NCBI RefSeq assembly: GCF_024519315.1
Contig: NZ_JANIIC010000019.1
Location: forward strand, 1-64,000
Length of the DNA stretch: 64,000 nucleotides
Source of the DNA: Streptomyces malaysiensis subsp. samsunensis
Lineage (GTDB): Bacteria; Actinomycetota; Actinomycetes; Streptomycetales; Streptomycetaceae
Direction: 5' to 3'
Part shown: positions 42,045-51,216 of the stretch, in pieces
How the letters are laid out: every line of letters begins with the position of its first letter
How positions within the stretch are numbered: position 1 is the stretch's first letter
Notes under the pieces: generated by a model
What the model was told of the DNA's origin: nothing
Seen by the model: the letters and a program-made list of their open reading frames with translations, nothing else
Database searches by the model: none
Program-made: the position numbers and the translations under genes

Positions 42045-43286
42045 TCAGGAGCGTACTTCGAGGAGCGGAACCAGCTGCTCCAGGGGGGTCATCGAACCGT
42101 GCAGCCCGACCATGGCGGACTCCTTGGGCTCGGTGTGCGAGGCGACGATCGCGACGTCGTCGCGGGCGGCCGCCACGATGTCGCCGATCCGCCGACGCAC
42201 CCGGTCGTCGACGCCCTTACCGCCGCCATCGGCACCGCCGGGGCCGCCGAACCAGCCCGCCTCGATGGCCTCGTCACGGGAGGCCACCCACATCCGCTCG
42301 CCCAGCACCTCACGCCAGACGGCGAGCACATCGCCCGCGGCGCCGGGGACGGCGTACACATGGCGGGCGCGGCCCTCGCCGCCCAGCAGCGCGACGCCCG
42401 CGCGCAGCTCCCAGTCCTCGTCGAAGTCGATGCGCGAGTCCGGGTCGAAGGGGATGTCGATCATGCCGTGGTCGGCGGTGACATACAGCGCCGAGCGGGG
42501 CGGAAGCCGCTCGGCGAGCCGCTGGACGAGCCCGTCGACATAGCGGAGCTGATCACGCCACTCGCGCGAGTCCACGCCGAAGCGGTGCCCCTTGCCGTCC
42601 ACCTCGCTGTAGTACGTGTAGACCAGCGAGCGGCCCGCGGCGCCGAGCTGCTCGGCCGCGAGGTCCATCCGCTCCTCACCGGTGAGCCGCCCGTGGAAGG
42701 TGCCGCCGCTCAGCGCGATCTTGGTGAGAGGGGTCTCGGCGAAGGTCGGCGCGGAGACCTGGCAGGTGTGCACGCCCGCGGCGTCCGCGAGCTGGAAGAC
42801 GGTCGGATACGGCTGCCAGAGGTGCGGATCCGTCCAGGGCTGCCAGCGCAGCTGGTTCATCAACTGGCCGGTGGCCGGGTCCAGCACCGTATAGCCGGCC
42901 AGGCCGTGGGCGCCGGGAGGCAGCCCGGTGCCCACCGAGGCGAGCGAGGTCGCGGTGGTGGACGGGAAACCCGCGGTGAGCGGCTTCCCGGAACCGTTCA
43001 GCGAACTGGGCAGCAGCGAGGTCAGGAAGGGCGCCTGCTCGGGGTGGGCGCGCAGCAGCTCCCAGCCGAGGCCGTCGACCAGGAAGACGCAGACCCGGTC
43101 GGCGGGCGCGAGCGCCAGATCGGAGGAGACCCCCGGGACCTCCTGGCCCGCGGCGACGGCGGGCAGCAGATCGGCGAGCGAGCCGGTGCCGTACTTCGGC
43201 AGGGGGGCGGAGCGGGGGTCGAGCGGGGTGGGCTCGGCCCAGAGGGAGGCGGCGGAGGGCAGCGGGCCGGTGGCGGAGCCGGACAT
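42045..43286 (-). CDS. alkaline-phosphatase-superfamily phosphodiesterase/nucleotide pyrophosphatase
   Basis: A 413-aa cytosolic hydrolase. Metal-site and nucleophile motifs are CVFLVDGLGWELL, the Thr in FPSTTATSLASVGTG, YSEVDGKGHRFG and TADHGMIDIP. This pattern fits two-metal phosphodiesterases/nucleotide pyrophosphatases. Its start shares one base with the DUF5998 stop (TGATG), so translation is coupled. Substrate unknown. Confidence 0.88.
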   Translation of the reverse strand: MSGSATGPLPSAASLWAEPTPLDPRSAPLPKYGTGSLADLLPAVAAGQEVPGVSSDLALAPADRVCVFLVDGLGWELLRAHPEQAPFLTSLLPSSLNGSGKPLTAGFPSTTATSLASVGTGLPPGAHGLAGYTVLDPATGQLMNQLRWQPWTDPHLWQPYPTVFQLADAAGVHTCQVSAPTFAETPLTKIALSGGTFHGRLTGEERMDLAAEQLGAAGRSLVYTYYSEVDGKGHRFGVDSREWRDQLRYVDGLVQRLAERLPPRSALYVTADHGMIDIPFDPDSRIDFDEDWELRAGVALLGGEGRARHVYAVPGAAGDVLAVWREVLGERMWVASRDEAIEAGWFGGPGGADGGGKGVDDRVRRRIGDIVAAARDDVAIVASHTEPKESAMVGLHGSMTPLEQLVPLLEVRS

Positions 43287-43882
43287 CAGCGGCCGGTGTC
43301 CGGGGTGGCCGCGGTGGCCTCGGAGAGCGCCTGGGCGAAGGCGAGGGTCTGGCGGACGGTGTCGGGGCCGTCCCCCGCCTCGCTGACCCGCAGGCTGAGG
43401 TCGTCGGCGGTGGAGGAGCCGGTGTAGCCGTGGTCGGCCTCGCAGTTGGGGTCGCCGCAGGCGGCGGGCTCCAGGTCGAGGCGGCTGACGGCGCCCCAGC
43501 CGATGGTCAGCACCACCTCGCGGGGCAGCGTGCCCGGGGTGTACGACTCGGGGTTGGCGACGACCCGGCTGAGCACGACCGACGAGATCCGCTGGAGCTT
43601 CACGGACTCGGTGGAGGTGGTGGCGTACGGCGACGGGGAGGTGCCGTCCGCGGCCTGCTCGTCGGTGTGGCTGACGATGAAGCGATTGCCGGTGAGGACG
43701 AGGACCGTGACATGGCGGCGGACCTCGTTGGCATCGAAGGTGGTCTCCTGGTGGACCAGGTACGACACGATGGGCTCCCCGCCCACGGCGGCCTCCACCG
43801 CCTCGGCCACGAGTGTCGGGTAATAGCCGCTGCGCTCGATCGCCGCGCGCAGACCCTGGGTCGTCGTACCGGTCTTCGCCAT
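43286..43882 (-). CDS. DUF5998 family protein
   Basis: A 198-aa actinobacterial protein starting MAKTGTTTQGLRAAIERSG, with an all-β core (EVRRHVTVLVLTGNRFIVSHT). CGDPNCEADHGY could bind a metal. The ATG at 43882 has AGGA 8-9 nt upstream. It lies between the PatA-like gene (61-bp gap) and the phosphodiesterase. Function unknown. Confidence 0.85.
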   Translation of the reverse strand: MAKTGTTTQGLRAAIERSGYYPTLVAEAVEAAVGGEPIVSYLVHQETTFDANEVRRHVTVLVLTGNRFIVSHTDEQAADGTSPSPYATTSTESVKLQRISSVVLSRVVANPESYTPGTLPREVVLTIGWGAVSRLDLEPAACGDPNCEADHGYTGSSTADDLSLRVSEAGDGPDTVRQTLAFAQALSEATAATPDTGR

Positions 43883-43943
43883 GGGCACCATCCTACGGGG
43901 CCGCGCCGACACCGGCGCCTGTGCCCGCCAAGGCCCGGAAGAC

Positions 43944-46862
43944 TCAGTAGGCGGGCATATGGCGCGGGCCGAGGTCGGTGCGCGGGGGCGGCGGGGCGAG
44001 CCGCGCCGAGGCACCGAGCACGGAGAGGCCGTGCTGGGCGACGACGACGGGTTCGAGATCGACGGCGACCATCTCGGGATGGTCGTCCACCAGACGGGAC
44101 ACCCTCAGCAGCAACTCCTCCAGGGCCGCGGTGTCCACCGGTTTGGAACCGCGCCAGCCGAACAGCAGCGGCGCGGTCCGGATCGATCTGATCAGCTCGG
44201 CGGCGTCCCGGCCGGTGACGGGGACGAGGCCGTGGGCGGTGTCGCCGAGCAGTTCGGAGGGGGCGCCGGCGAGCCCGAAGGAGAGCACGGCCCCGGCGGC
44301 GGGGTCGATGGCGGCCCGTACGACGGTGTCCACACCGCGCGGCGCCATCCGCTGCACGACCAGCCCCAGCTCCTCGGGCCGGCCCAGGTAGTCGGTCAAC
44401 TCGGCGTAGGCCCGGCGCAGTTCCGGCTCGCCGCCCAGCTCCAGCCGCACTCCGCCCAGGTCGGCGCGGTGGCGCAGGTGGGGGGCGGTGGGCTTGAGCG
44501 CGACCGGGAAGCCGAGCCGCTCGGCGGCGCGCACGGCGGTGTCGGGGTCGGGCGCGGGGAGCGCGGGCAGCACGCTGACGCCGTAACGGGCCAGGAGGCG
44601 CTGGGTGTCGGCGGCGGACAGCTCGACGCCGGGGCTCACGTCGTCGCCGGGACCGCCGCTCGTGACGCCGCTGGCGCCGCTCTCCGCGCCGACGCTCGTA
44701 CCGTCACCGGCGCCGTCACCGGTCTCACCGCCGGCGCCTTCACCGGCCCCGCCGCTCGCGCCTTCACCGGTCCCGGCGCTCGTGCCCTCGGCCGGGGCGA
44801 GCAGCACCTGGATGTCGGCGGCCGCGCCCGCCTCGTCGATGTCGTCGTACTCCGGGACCCGTCCGGGCTCGGCGGCCTCCTGACGCCAGCGCGCGTACCG
44901 CACGGCCTCGGCGAGCGCGCGCACGGCCCGCTCGGCGGCGGGGTAGGCGGGGATCCGGCGGGTGCCAGGGGCGGGCTCGCCGCCGGTGCCCGCCAGGGCC
45001 TCCGCGAGCTCCTGGATCTCCAGGTGGACCACCGCCACCGGCTTGGCCGGGCCGGGCCCGGACGTCTGGGCCGCCTCCCTCACGGCCGTGGCGAGGGCCC
45101 TCGCGCTGCCGTCGCCGACCCAGGGGATGGCGGTGACGACGACGGCGTCGCAGGCGTCGTCGGTAAGGGCCTCGGCAAGGGCGCGCCGGAAGTCCTCCGG
45201 GGTGGCGGTCGTGGTCAGGTCGTGGGGCGGCAGCGGGCGGAGCCCCTCGGTGAGGCAGGCGTCGTAGGTGATCAGGCCGAGCGACTCGGAGTTGCCGAGG
45301 ATCGCGACGCGCGGACCGGCGGGCAGCGGCTGGGAGGCGAGCAGCACCCCGGCGTCGGCGAGTTCGGTGACGGTGTCGACCCGGATGACGCCCGCCTGCC
45401 GCAGCAGATCGGAGACGGTGGCGTCCGGGATCCGGGTGGTGGGCACGGCATGGCCGGTGGGGGCGCTGCCGGTGTGGCGGGCGCCCTTGACGACGACCAC
45501 GGGTTTGACGGCGGCGGTGCGCCGGGCCAGCCGGGTGAACTTGCGGGGGTTGCCGATCGACTCCAGGTACATCAGGACGACGTCGGTCCGCGGATCGTCG
45601 TACCAGTACTGGAGCAGGTCGTTGCCGGAGACGTCGGCGCGGTTCCCGGCGGACACGAAGGTCGATATCCCCGCGATCCCGGCGAGGCTCGCCAGCCCGG
45701 CGCCGCGCCGGTGCAGCCCGGACAGCAGCGCGATGCCGATCGCCCCGGACTGGGTGAACAGACCCAGCCGGCCGGGGTTGGGCAGCTGCGGGGACAGGGA
45801 GGCGTTCAGCCGGACGCCCTCGGCGGTGTTGATGACGCCGAAGGCGTTGGGGCCGATGACGCGCATGCCGTGGGAGCGGGCCTGGCGGACGAGGTCGCGC
45901 TGTCGGTCGCGGCCCTCGCGCCCGCTCTCGGCGTACCCGGCGGAGAGCACGACGAGGCCCTGGACGCCGTGGTCGCCGCATTCGGCCACCACGGCGGGCA
46001 CCCGCTCGGCGGGGACGGCGACGACGGCCAGGTCCACCGGCTCCTCTATGGCGCGCAGCGAGCGATGAGCCGGGACGCCCTCGGGCTCCAGGCGCTCCAT
46101 GTCGTCGGGGAAGGCGTGGTTGACGGCGTGGACGCGGCCGGTGAAGCCGCCGTCCAGGAGGTTGCGCAGCACGGTGCGGCCGACGCCGCCGGGCGTGCGG
46201 CTGGTGCCGATGACGGCGACGGAGCCGGGCGCGAGCAGCCGCTGGACTGAGCGGGCCTCGGCCCGCTGCTCGCGCCCGCGCATGACGGCCAGGGAGCGGT
46301 CGGTGGGTTCGAGGTCGAACTCGAGCCGGACGACCCCGTCCTCGAAGCTGCGCTTCTGGGTGTAGCCCGCGTCCGTGAACACCTTGATCATCTTGGTGTT
46401 GGCGGGCAGCACCTCGGCTGCGAACCGGCGGATGCCCCGCTCGCGCGCGACGGCGGCGATGTGTTCCAGGAGCGCGGAGGCCACCCCGCGGCCCTGGTGG
46501 GCGTCCTGGACGAGGAAGGCGACCTCGGCCTCGTCGGCGGGGGCCGCGGCGGGCATCCCACGGGCGTCGATGCGGTCGTAGCGCACGGTGGCGATGAACT
46601 CGTCCCCGACGGTGGCCGCCAGGCCCACCCGATCGACGTAGTCGTGGTGGGTGAAGCGGTGGACGTCGCGGTCGGAGAGGCGGGGGTAGGGCGCGAAGAA
46701 GCGGTAGTACTTCGACTCGTCCGAGACCCGCTCGTAGAAGCTGACCAGCCGCTGGGCGTCATCGGTGGTGATGGGACGGATCTGGGCCGTGCCGCCGTCC
46801 CGGAGCACCACATCGGCTTCCCAGTGGGTCGGGTAGGCGTGATGGTCCGACGGGCTCCGCAT
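43944..46862 (-). CDS. PatA-like GNAT acetyltransferase fused to an NDP-forming acyl-CoA synthetase
   Basis: A 972-aa protein. Domains: N-terminal GNAT (about 15-165, HQGRGVASALLEHIA as the acetyl-CoA loop), CoA-binding Rossmann domain (about 190-320, VAVIGTSRTPGGVGR), two ligase-CoA domains to about 640, a ~60-residue Gly/Ser/Thr/Glu linker, and a C-terminal ATP-grasp. In S. lividans PatA, a protein of this design acetylates acetyl-CoA synthetase. The phospho-His motif of active ADP-forming synthetases (SHTG) is not intact here: the region reads TGHAVPTTRIPD. That suggests the synthetase half is regulatory. ATG at 46862 chosen at the conserved N-terminus. Confidence 0.87.
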   Translation of the reverse strand: MRSPSDHHAYPTHWEADVVLRDGGTAQIRPITTDDAQRLVSFYERVSDESKYYRFFAPYPRLSDRDVHRFTHHDYVDRVGLAATVGDEFIATVRYDRIDARGMPAAAPADEAEVAFLVQDAHQGRGVASALLEHIAAVARERGIRRFAAEVLPANTKMIKVFTDAGYTQKRSFEDGVVRLEFDLEPTDRSLAVMRGREQRAEARSVQRLLAPGSVAVIGTSRTPGGVGRTVLRNLLDGGFTGRVHAVNHAFPDDMERLEPEGVPAHRSLRAIEEPVDLAVVAVPAERVPAVVAECGDHGVQGLVVLSAGYAESGREGRDRQRDLVRQARSHGMRVIGPNAFGVINTAEGVRLNASLSPQLPNPGRLGLFTQSGAIGIALLSGLHRRGAGLASLAGIAGISTFVSAGNRADVSGNDLLQYWYDDPRTDVVLMYLESIGNPRKFTRLARRTAAVKPVVVVKGARHTGSAPTGHAVPTTRIPDATVSDLLRQAGVIRVDTVTELADAGVLLASQPLPAGPRVAILGNSESLGLITYDACLTEGLRPLPPHDLTTTATPEDFRRALAEALTDDACDAVVVTAIPWVGDGSARALATAVREAAQTSGPGPAKPVAVVHLEIQELAEALAGTGGEPAPGTRRIPAYPAAERAVRALAEAVRYARWRQEAAEPGRVPEYDDIDEAGAAADIQVLLAPAEGTSAGTGEGASGGAGEGAGGETGDGAGDGTSVGAESGASGVTSGGPGDDVSPGVELSAADTQRLLARYGVSVLPALPAPDPDTAVRAAERLGFPVALKPTAPHLRHRADLGGVRLELGGEPELRRAYAELTDYLGRPEELGLVVQRMAPRGVDTVVRAAIDPAAGAVLSFGLAGAPSELLGDTAHGLVPVTGRDAAELIRSIRTAPLLFGWRGSKPVDTAALEELLLRVSRLVDDHPEMVAVDLEPVVVAQHGLSVLGASARLAPPPPRTDLGPRHMPAY

Positions 46863-47008
46863 GGGGCCAGGGTACGGGCCCCGCCCGGTCCGGATGGTGG
46901 ACACCCTTGCGTCGGGGCCGAGTGTCGGGGGAAGGTCCGTATCGGGCCGGTCCGGGCATGCTCGGACCCACTCGGACATCGTCCGGGTGGATCCGGACAC
47001 CGTATGAT

Positions 47009-47024
47009 TTTGGTCTAGACAACA
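47009..47024. promoter_or_regulatory. probable DasR-responsive element (dre) upstream of ptsH
   Basis: tggtctagac at 47011-47020 with flanks gives a good match to the 16-bp dre consensus (ActGGTCTAGACCAgt), the DasR operator. It lies 28-43 bp before the ptsH ATG, right after a TATGAT-like hexamer at 47003, so binding would block the promoter. ptsH is a known DasR target in S. coelicolor. Confidence 0.8.
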
Positions 47025-47051
47025 GCACCGTCACACCTGAAGGGCAACACC

Positions 47052-47333
47052 ATGGCTGAGCGCCGCGTCACCATCGGCTGGGCCGAGGGCCTGCACGCCC
47101 GCCCTGCGTCGATCTTCGTCCGGGCGGCCACCGCCGCCGGCGTCCCCATCACGATCGCCAAGGGCGACGGCACCCCGGTCAACGCCGCCTCCATGCTGGC
47201 CGTGCTCGGCCTGGGGGCCCAGGGCGGCGAGGAGGTCGTCCTCGCTTCCGACGCGGACGACGCCGAGGTCGCGCTCGACCGGCTGGCGAAGCTGGTGGCC
47301 GAGGGTCTCGAGGAGCTCCCCGAGACCGTCTGA
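47052..47333 (+). CDS. ptsH: phosphocarrier protein HPr
   Basis: A 93-aa PTS phosphocarrier that accepts phosphate from enzyme I on His15 (GLHARPAS) and passes it to EIIA proteins. The Ser46 region reads NAASML (Ser47), though HPr kinase is not general in streptomycetes. GAAGGG lies 9 nt before the ATG. Preceded by a dre site and followed by a strong intrinsic terminator, so it is a monocistronic unit likely repressed by DasR and released by glucosamine-6-phosphate. Confidence 0.95.
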   Translation: MAERRVTIGWAEGLHARPASIFVRAATAAGVPITIAKGDGTPVNAASMLAVLGLGAQGGEEVVLASDADDAEVALDRLAKLVAEGLEELPETV

Positions 47334-47400
47334 TTCCCGTCCGATTCCCGGGGGTTTCTCTTGTGATTCCCGAGTGAATCCGCGAGTCAGGGAATCGGCA

Positions 47401-47447
47401 CAGCGGGGCCGCGGTGGCCGTAATGGTCACCGCGGCCCCGCTGTTTT
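47401..47447 (+). terminator. intrinsic terminator after ptsH
   Basis: A 16-bp perfect stem (47401-47416 with 47428-47443), 11-nt loop, then tttt. It starts 68 bp past the ptsH stop and is the best canonical terminator in the window. Confidence 0.92.
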
Positions 47448-47529
47448 CCGGTTTCCGCTCTCGGAGACGGAGAACCGAGCGCCGTGAAACCGCGCCGAGA
47501 ATTCCCACGACTTGTATACGGGATCTCTG

Positions 47530-48297
47530 TTAATTCCGGCCGCTCGCCGTGTTTTCGGAATGTTTCGAAACCCTCACCGGGACCGGGCGGCGCAGCCGGT
47601 ATTCCGACAGCGCGCGCTCGGTGTGCGCGGCGGCCAGGGCCCGCGCCCGGTCGGCGTCGCCGCGCGCCACCGCGTCCACCAGCGCGCCGTGCTCCGCCCA
47701 GGACTCCACGGCCCGCGCGGCGGGGTCGGGGCGCGGGGCGGACCCGGGCGGCGCGGGGTGCGGCGCGGAAGCCGCCGCGTACACCCATGCGGTCTTGCGG
47801 CGCAGCTGGACCAGCATCGCGGCCAGGCTCGGGCTGCCGGACGCCTGGGCGAGCGTCTCGTGGAACCAGTCGCCCAGCGGCCGCAGTTCGCCGAGCCGGC
47901 CGCACTGGGCCCGCTCCCGGCCGAGCCGGACCAGCCCGCGCAACACCTTCAGATGGGCCTCGGTGCGGCGCTGTGCGGCCCGTGCGGCGCCCAGCGGCTC
48001 CAGCAGCGCGCGGATGTCCAGCAGATCGGCCGCCTCGCGCTCGGAGGGCTGGGCGACGCAGGCCCCCGCGTGCCGCCGGGTGGTCACGAAACCCTCGGAC
48101 TCCAGGGTGCGCAGCGCCTCGCGGACCGGGACCCGCGAGACGCCGTAGCGCCGGGCGAGGAGTTCCTCGGTGAGCCGGCCGCCGGGCGGATATGTGCCGG
48201 AGACGATGTCGTCGCGAATCGCGGTGCACACCGCATGTGCCGAAATCCGGCGGCCGCCCTGGACCTCGGTCGTATCCCCGCTCACTTCCGGTCCCAC
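47530..48297 (-). CDS. GntR-family (FCD-domain) transcriptional regulator
   Basis: A 255-aa repressor-type regulator. The winged HTH is at about 20-85 (LARRYGVSRVPVREALRTL), followed by an all-helical FCD ligand domain with metal-type positions (LLDIRALLE, WFHETLAQASG). The GTG at 48297 has GGAGG about 9 nt upstream and decides the start; longer frames to 48903 are spurious. It is not DasR itself (different C-terminal domain). Target and ligand unknown. Confidence 0.87.
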   Translation of the reverse strand: MGPEVSGDTTEVQGGRRISAHAVCTAIRDDIVSGTYPPGGRLTEELLARRYGVSRVPVREALRTLESEGFVTTRRHAGACVAQPSEREAADLLDIRALLEPLGAARAAQRRTEAHLKVLRGLVRLGRERAQCGRLGELRPLGDWFHETLAQASGSPSLAAMLVQLRRKTAWVYAAASAPHPAPPGSAPRPDPAARAVESWAEHGALVDAVARGDADRARALAAAHTERALSEYRLRRPVPVRVSKHSENTASGRN

Positions 48298-48560
48298 ATT
48301 GTCGAACCTCCGCCTTAACACCCGCGAAACGCGCCCATTGAACGCGCGTTGAACGACTCTATTCCAATCGGACGCAATTTCCGATGGCGGGGCCCATTTC
48401 ATGGATATTTTTTGGTCAGCGGGCGGCCGCACGCCGAAGGCACCGTCCGGTGGACGGGGCCTTCTCGGAGTCTCGCGGCACCGCGGGGGTGTCCGCGCGG
48501 TCTTCACGGTCTTCGCGGTCTTGCGGGCCGGATGTCGACCGGGGCCGGATGTCGACCGGG

Positions 48561-49355
48561 TCAGACGTTGACGCCGTGCGAACGCAGATACGACAGCGGG
48601 TCGATGTCCGAGCCGTAGTCCTCGCCGGTGCGGGCCTCGAAGTGCAGATGCGGACCGGTGACGTTGCCGGTGGCGCCCGACAGCCCGATCTGCTGGCCGG
48701 GGGTGACCTGCTGGCCGACCGAGACGCTGATGGACGACAGGTGGCCGTACTGGGTGTAGGTGCCGTCGTTCATCTTGATGACGACATTGTTGCCGTAGGA
48801 GCCGCCCCAGCCCGCCTCGACGACCTCGCCGATGCCCACGGAGTGCACCGAGGTGCCGGTGGAGGCGTGGAAGTCGATACCGGTGTGGCTGCCGGAGGAC
48901 CACAGACCGCTGGACGCGTGATAGCCGGTGGAGACGTAGGAGCCGGTGATCGGCGACACGAAGGTGTTGAGCCGCCGGCGCTCGGCCTCGCGCGCCGCGC
49001 GCTCCTTGGCCTCACGCTCGGCCTTGGCCTTCTTCGCCGCGGCCTCCGCCTTCCTGGCGGCCTCCTGGCGGGCGATCGCCTCCGCCTTGGCCTTGGCGGC
49101 GGCCTGCTCGGCGGCGGTCTCCTGGGACTGCGCCTGGGCCTCGATGTGGTCCGCGATCCCGTCGCCGATGGCGATCGCCTGGGTCAGACCGGCCTGCTGG
49201 GGAGCGGTGCCCCCGTCGGCCGCGAACGCCTGCCCGGTTATCCCGGCGACGACGCCCGAGGCGACCGTGGTGATACCCACGACATTCGCGCCGGTGCGGA
49301 TGTTGACCTTGCTGGTGCGGCGGTGCTTCCCGGTGGCAGCGCGGGTGGACGCCAT
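48561..49355 (-). CDS. secreted M23 (LytM) peptidase
   Basis: A 264-aa cell-wall endopeptidase. A basic N-terminus and hydrophobic segment (about 24-47, ending AFAA) form a signal peptide or anchor. A ~60-residue Ala/Glu/Lys coiled coil follows, then a complete LytM domain with zinc motifs SHTGIDFH (HxxxD) and GPHLHFE (HxH). The ATG at 49355 has AGGAG about 12 nt upstream. Its leader holds a c-di-AMP riboswitch (49383-49530), tying peptidoglycan cleavage to c-di-AMP. Confidence 0.93.
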   Translation of the reverse strand: MASTRAATGKHRRTSKVNIRTGANVVGITTVASGVVAGITGQAFAADGGTAPQQAGLTQAIAIGDGIADHIEAQAQSQETAAEQAAAKAKAEAIARQEAARKAEAAAKKAKAEREAKERAAREAERRRLNTFVSPITGSYVSTGYHASSGLWSSGSHTGIDFHASTGTSVHSVGIGEVVEAGWGGSYGNNVVIKMNDGTYTQYGHLSSISVSVGQQVTPGQQIGLSGATGNVTGPHLHFEARTGEDYGSDIDPLSYLRSHGVNV

Positions 49356-49382
49356 ATTGTGGCGCACTCCTTTCCTTCCTTC

Positions 49383-49530
49383 TCGCCTACCGGGTTAGCT
49401 GACGGGTTCGGAGCAGGAAGGTCTCCTACGGACTCCTCCCCCGGCCGGGGAAGGCGCCCGATTCACCCCTGGGGACGTGTTGGGTCCCCGGCTCCCCTGG
49501 CTTGCGCCGTACGGGGACTCGGCGATGACT
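49383..49530 (-). ncRNA. c-di-AMP riboswitch (ydaO/yuaA class) in the M23 peptidase leader
   Basis: On the minus strand the leader contains the hallmark conserved blocks in order: a cgccgag...ggcgcaagcc arm, GGGGA-GCC-GGGGACCCA, GGGGTGAATCGG, GTAGGAGACC, and finally CCGAACCCGTCAGCTAACC followed by CGGTAGGCG. This last block is diagnostic of ydaO/yuaA. It ends about 28 nt before the peptidase start codon. In Streptomyces this class controls cell-wall hydrolases such as rpfA; c-di-AMP binding turns expression off. Boundaries are approximate. Confidence 0.93.
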
Positions 49531-49674
49531 GTCCGTGCCGCGGGTGCGGCGGGTCACTGGCGAACAGCCGGACCGACGCTAGACGGGCCCGCTTTCGATC
49601 ACCAAACGGTTCCCGATTTTTGTTGCTCTCCCCACAAACCAAACAAGCAGCCAACCCCATAAACCGGACATGAA

Positions 49675-49712
49675 GGAAGGACCCCGGCACCTCTCGGTGC
49701 CGGGGTCCTTCC
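49675..49712 (-). terminator. 17-bp stem terminator after the M16 operon
   Basis: A perfect 17-bp stem (49675-49691 with 49696-49712) and tetraloop tctc lies 107 bp past the M16 gene stop at 49819. It insulates the operon from the riboswitch-controlled peptidase transcript. Confidence 0.9.
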
Positions 49713-49818
49713 CCTGTTCGCTCGTTGCCGGACCGCCCCGCCGGACCGCCCTGCCGGATCGTCAGCGAGCCCGCCGGATGGGCGGCTCATCGACCGGATC
49801 CGGCCAACTCCGGGCGGC

Positions 49819-51216
49819 TCAGCCGGAGATGACGCGCACCTCGCCGATGCCCAGCGCCCGGACCGGCTCCGCGATCGCCGAGGCATCCCCGACCAACACC
49901 GTGACCAGCCGGTCCGCCGGGAAGGCGCTCACCACCGCGGCGGTCGCCTCCACCGTGCCGGTCTCCGCGAGCCGGGCGTACAACTGCGCCTGGAAATCGT
50001 CCGGAAGATGCTGCTCGACCTGGTCGGCCAGGGTGCCCGCGACGGACGCCGCCGTCTCGTACTTCAGCGGGGCGACGCCCACCAGGTTCTGCACCGCGAC
50101 ATCGCGCTCCTCGTCGGTGAGCCCCTCCTCCTTCAGCGTGCGCAGCACCTTCCAGAGGTCCTCCAGCGCGGGGCCGGTGACCTCGGTGGCCACCGAACCG
50201 CTGATCGCCAGCATCGCGGCGCCCCCGGATCCGCCCGCGGGCGCGGAGCGCAGCACCTGGCCGAAGGCGCGCACCCCGTAGGTGTAGCCCTTCTCCTCGC
50301 GCAGCACCCGGTCGAGGCGGGAGGTGAGGGTGCCGCCCAGGCAGTACGTGCCGAGCACCTGCGCGGGCCAGACCCGGTCGTGGCGGTCGGCGCCGATGCG
50401 CCCGATGAGCAGCTGGGTCTGCACCGCGCCCGGCCGGTCGACGATCACCACACGGCCGGTGTCGTCCGCGACGATGGGCGGAGCCGTGCGCGGCGCGGCC
50501 GTCCCGCCCGTCCAGGCGCCGAGGGTGTCGGCGAGCGCCTGGTCGACGTCGACACCGGCGAGGTCGCCCACGATGACGGCGGTGGCGGTGGAGGGGCGGA
50601 CATGCGCCTCGTAGAAGGCCCGCACGGCCGCGGCGTCGATGCCCTCGATGGTCTCCTGGGTGCCCTGACGCGGCCGGGACATGCGCGACTCGGCCGGGAA
50701 GAGGTCCGCGGCGAAGGCCATCGAGGCGCGGCGGGCCGGATTGGCCAGCTCATGGGGGATCTCGTCCAGCCGGTTGCGCACCAGCCGCTCGACCTCGCCG
50801 TCCGGGAAGGCGGGGGCGCGCAGGGCGTCGGCCAGCAGACCGAGCGCCTTGGGCAGCCGGGAGACCGGAACCTCCAGGGAGACGCGGACACCGGGGTGGT
50901 CGGCGTGCGCGTCCAGCGTGGCGCCGCAGCGCTCGAGCTCGGCGGCGAACTCCTCGGCGTCGTGCTTGTCGGTGCCCTCCGACAGGGCGCGCGCCATGAT
51001 CGTGGCGACGCCTTCGAGCCCGGCCGGCTCGGCGTCCAGCGGCGCCTCCAGATTGATCTCGACGGCGACGACCTGCTGGCCGGGGCGGTGGCAGCGCAGC
51101 ACGGTGAGGCCGTTGGGCAGCTCACCGCGCTCGGGGGCCGGGAACGCCCACGGCCTGGGGGCGCCGCCCTTGGGCTGCGGGTGGAACGTCATGGTCGCGG
51201 TGACGGCGTCGCTCAC
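49819..51216 (-). CDS. M16-family peptidase-like protein, non-catalytic subunit
   Basis: A 465-aa insulinase-fold protein of two M16 halves. The HxxEH zinc motif is absent (the site reads ATIMARALSEGTDKH), while the C-terminal YTYGVRA patch of the α/inactive partner is kept. This is the pattern of heterodimeric M16B pairs, where one subunit is catalytic and the other shapes the chamber. The GTG start overlaps the upstream gene's stop (GTGA, 51213-51216), so the two are made in equal amounts. Confidence 0.9.
   Translation of the reverse strand: MSDAVTATMTFHPQPKGGAPRPWAFPAPERGELPNGLTVLRCHRPGQQVVAVEINLEAPLDAEPAGLEGVATIMARALSEGTDKHDAEEFAAELERCGATLDAHADHPGVRVSLEVPVSRLPKALGLLADALRAPAFPDGEVERLVRNRLDEIPHELANPARRASMAFAADLFPAESRMSRPRQGTQETIEGIDAAAVRAFYEAHVRPSTATAVIVGDLAGVDVDQALADTLGAWTGGTAAPRTAPPIVADDTGRVVIVDRPGAVQTQLLIGRIGADRHDRVWPAQVLGTYCLGGTLTSRLDRVLREEKGYTYGVRAFGQVLRSAPAGGSGGAAMLAISGSVATEVTGPALEDLWKVLRTLKEEGLTDEERDVAVQNLVGVAPLKYETAASVAGTLADQVEQHLPDDFQAQLYARLAETGTVEATAAVVSAFPADRLVTVLVGDASAIAEPVRALGIGEVRVISG

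Noticed and set aside
43881..46250. 789-codon rightward open frame
   Set aside because: Antisense to the PatA-like gene; low-complexity Gly/Asp/His composition and no ribosome site.
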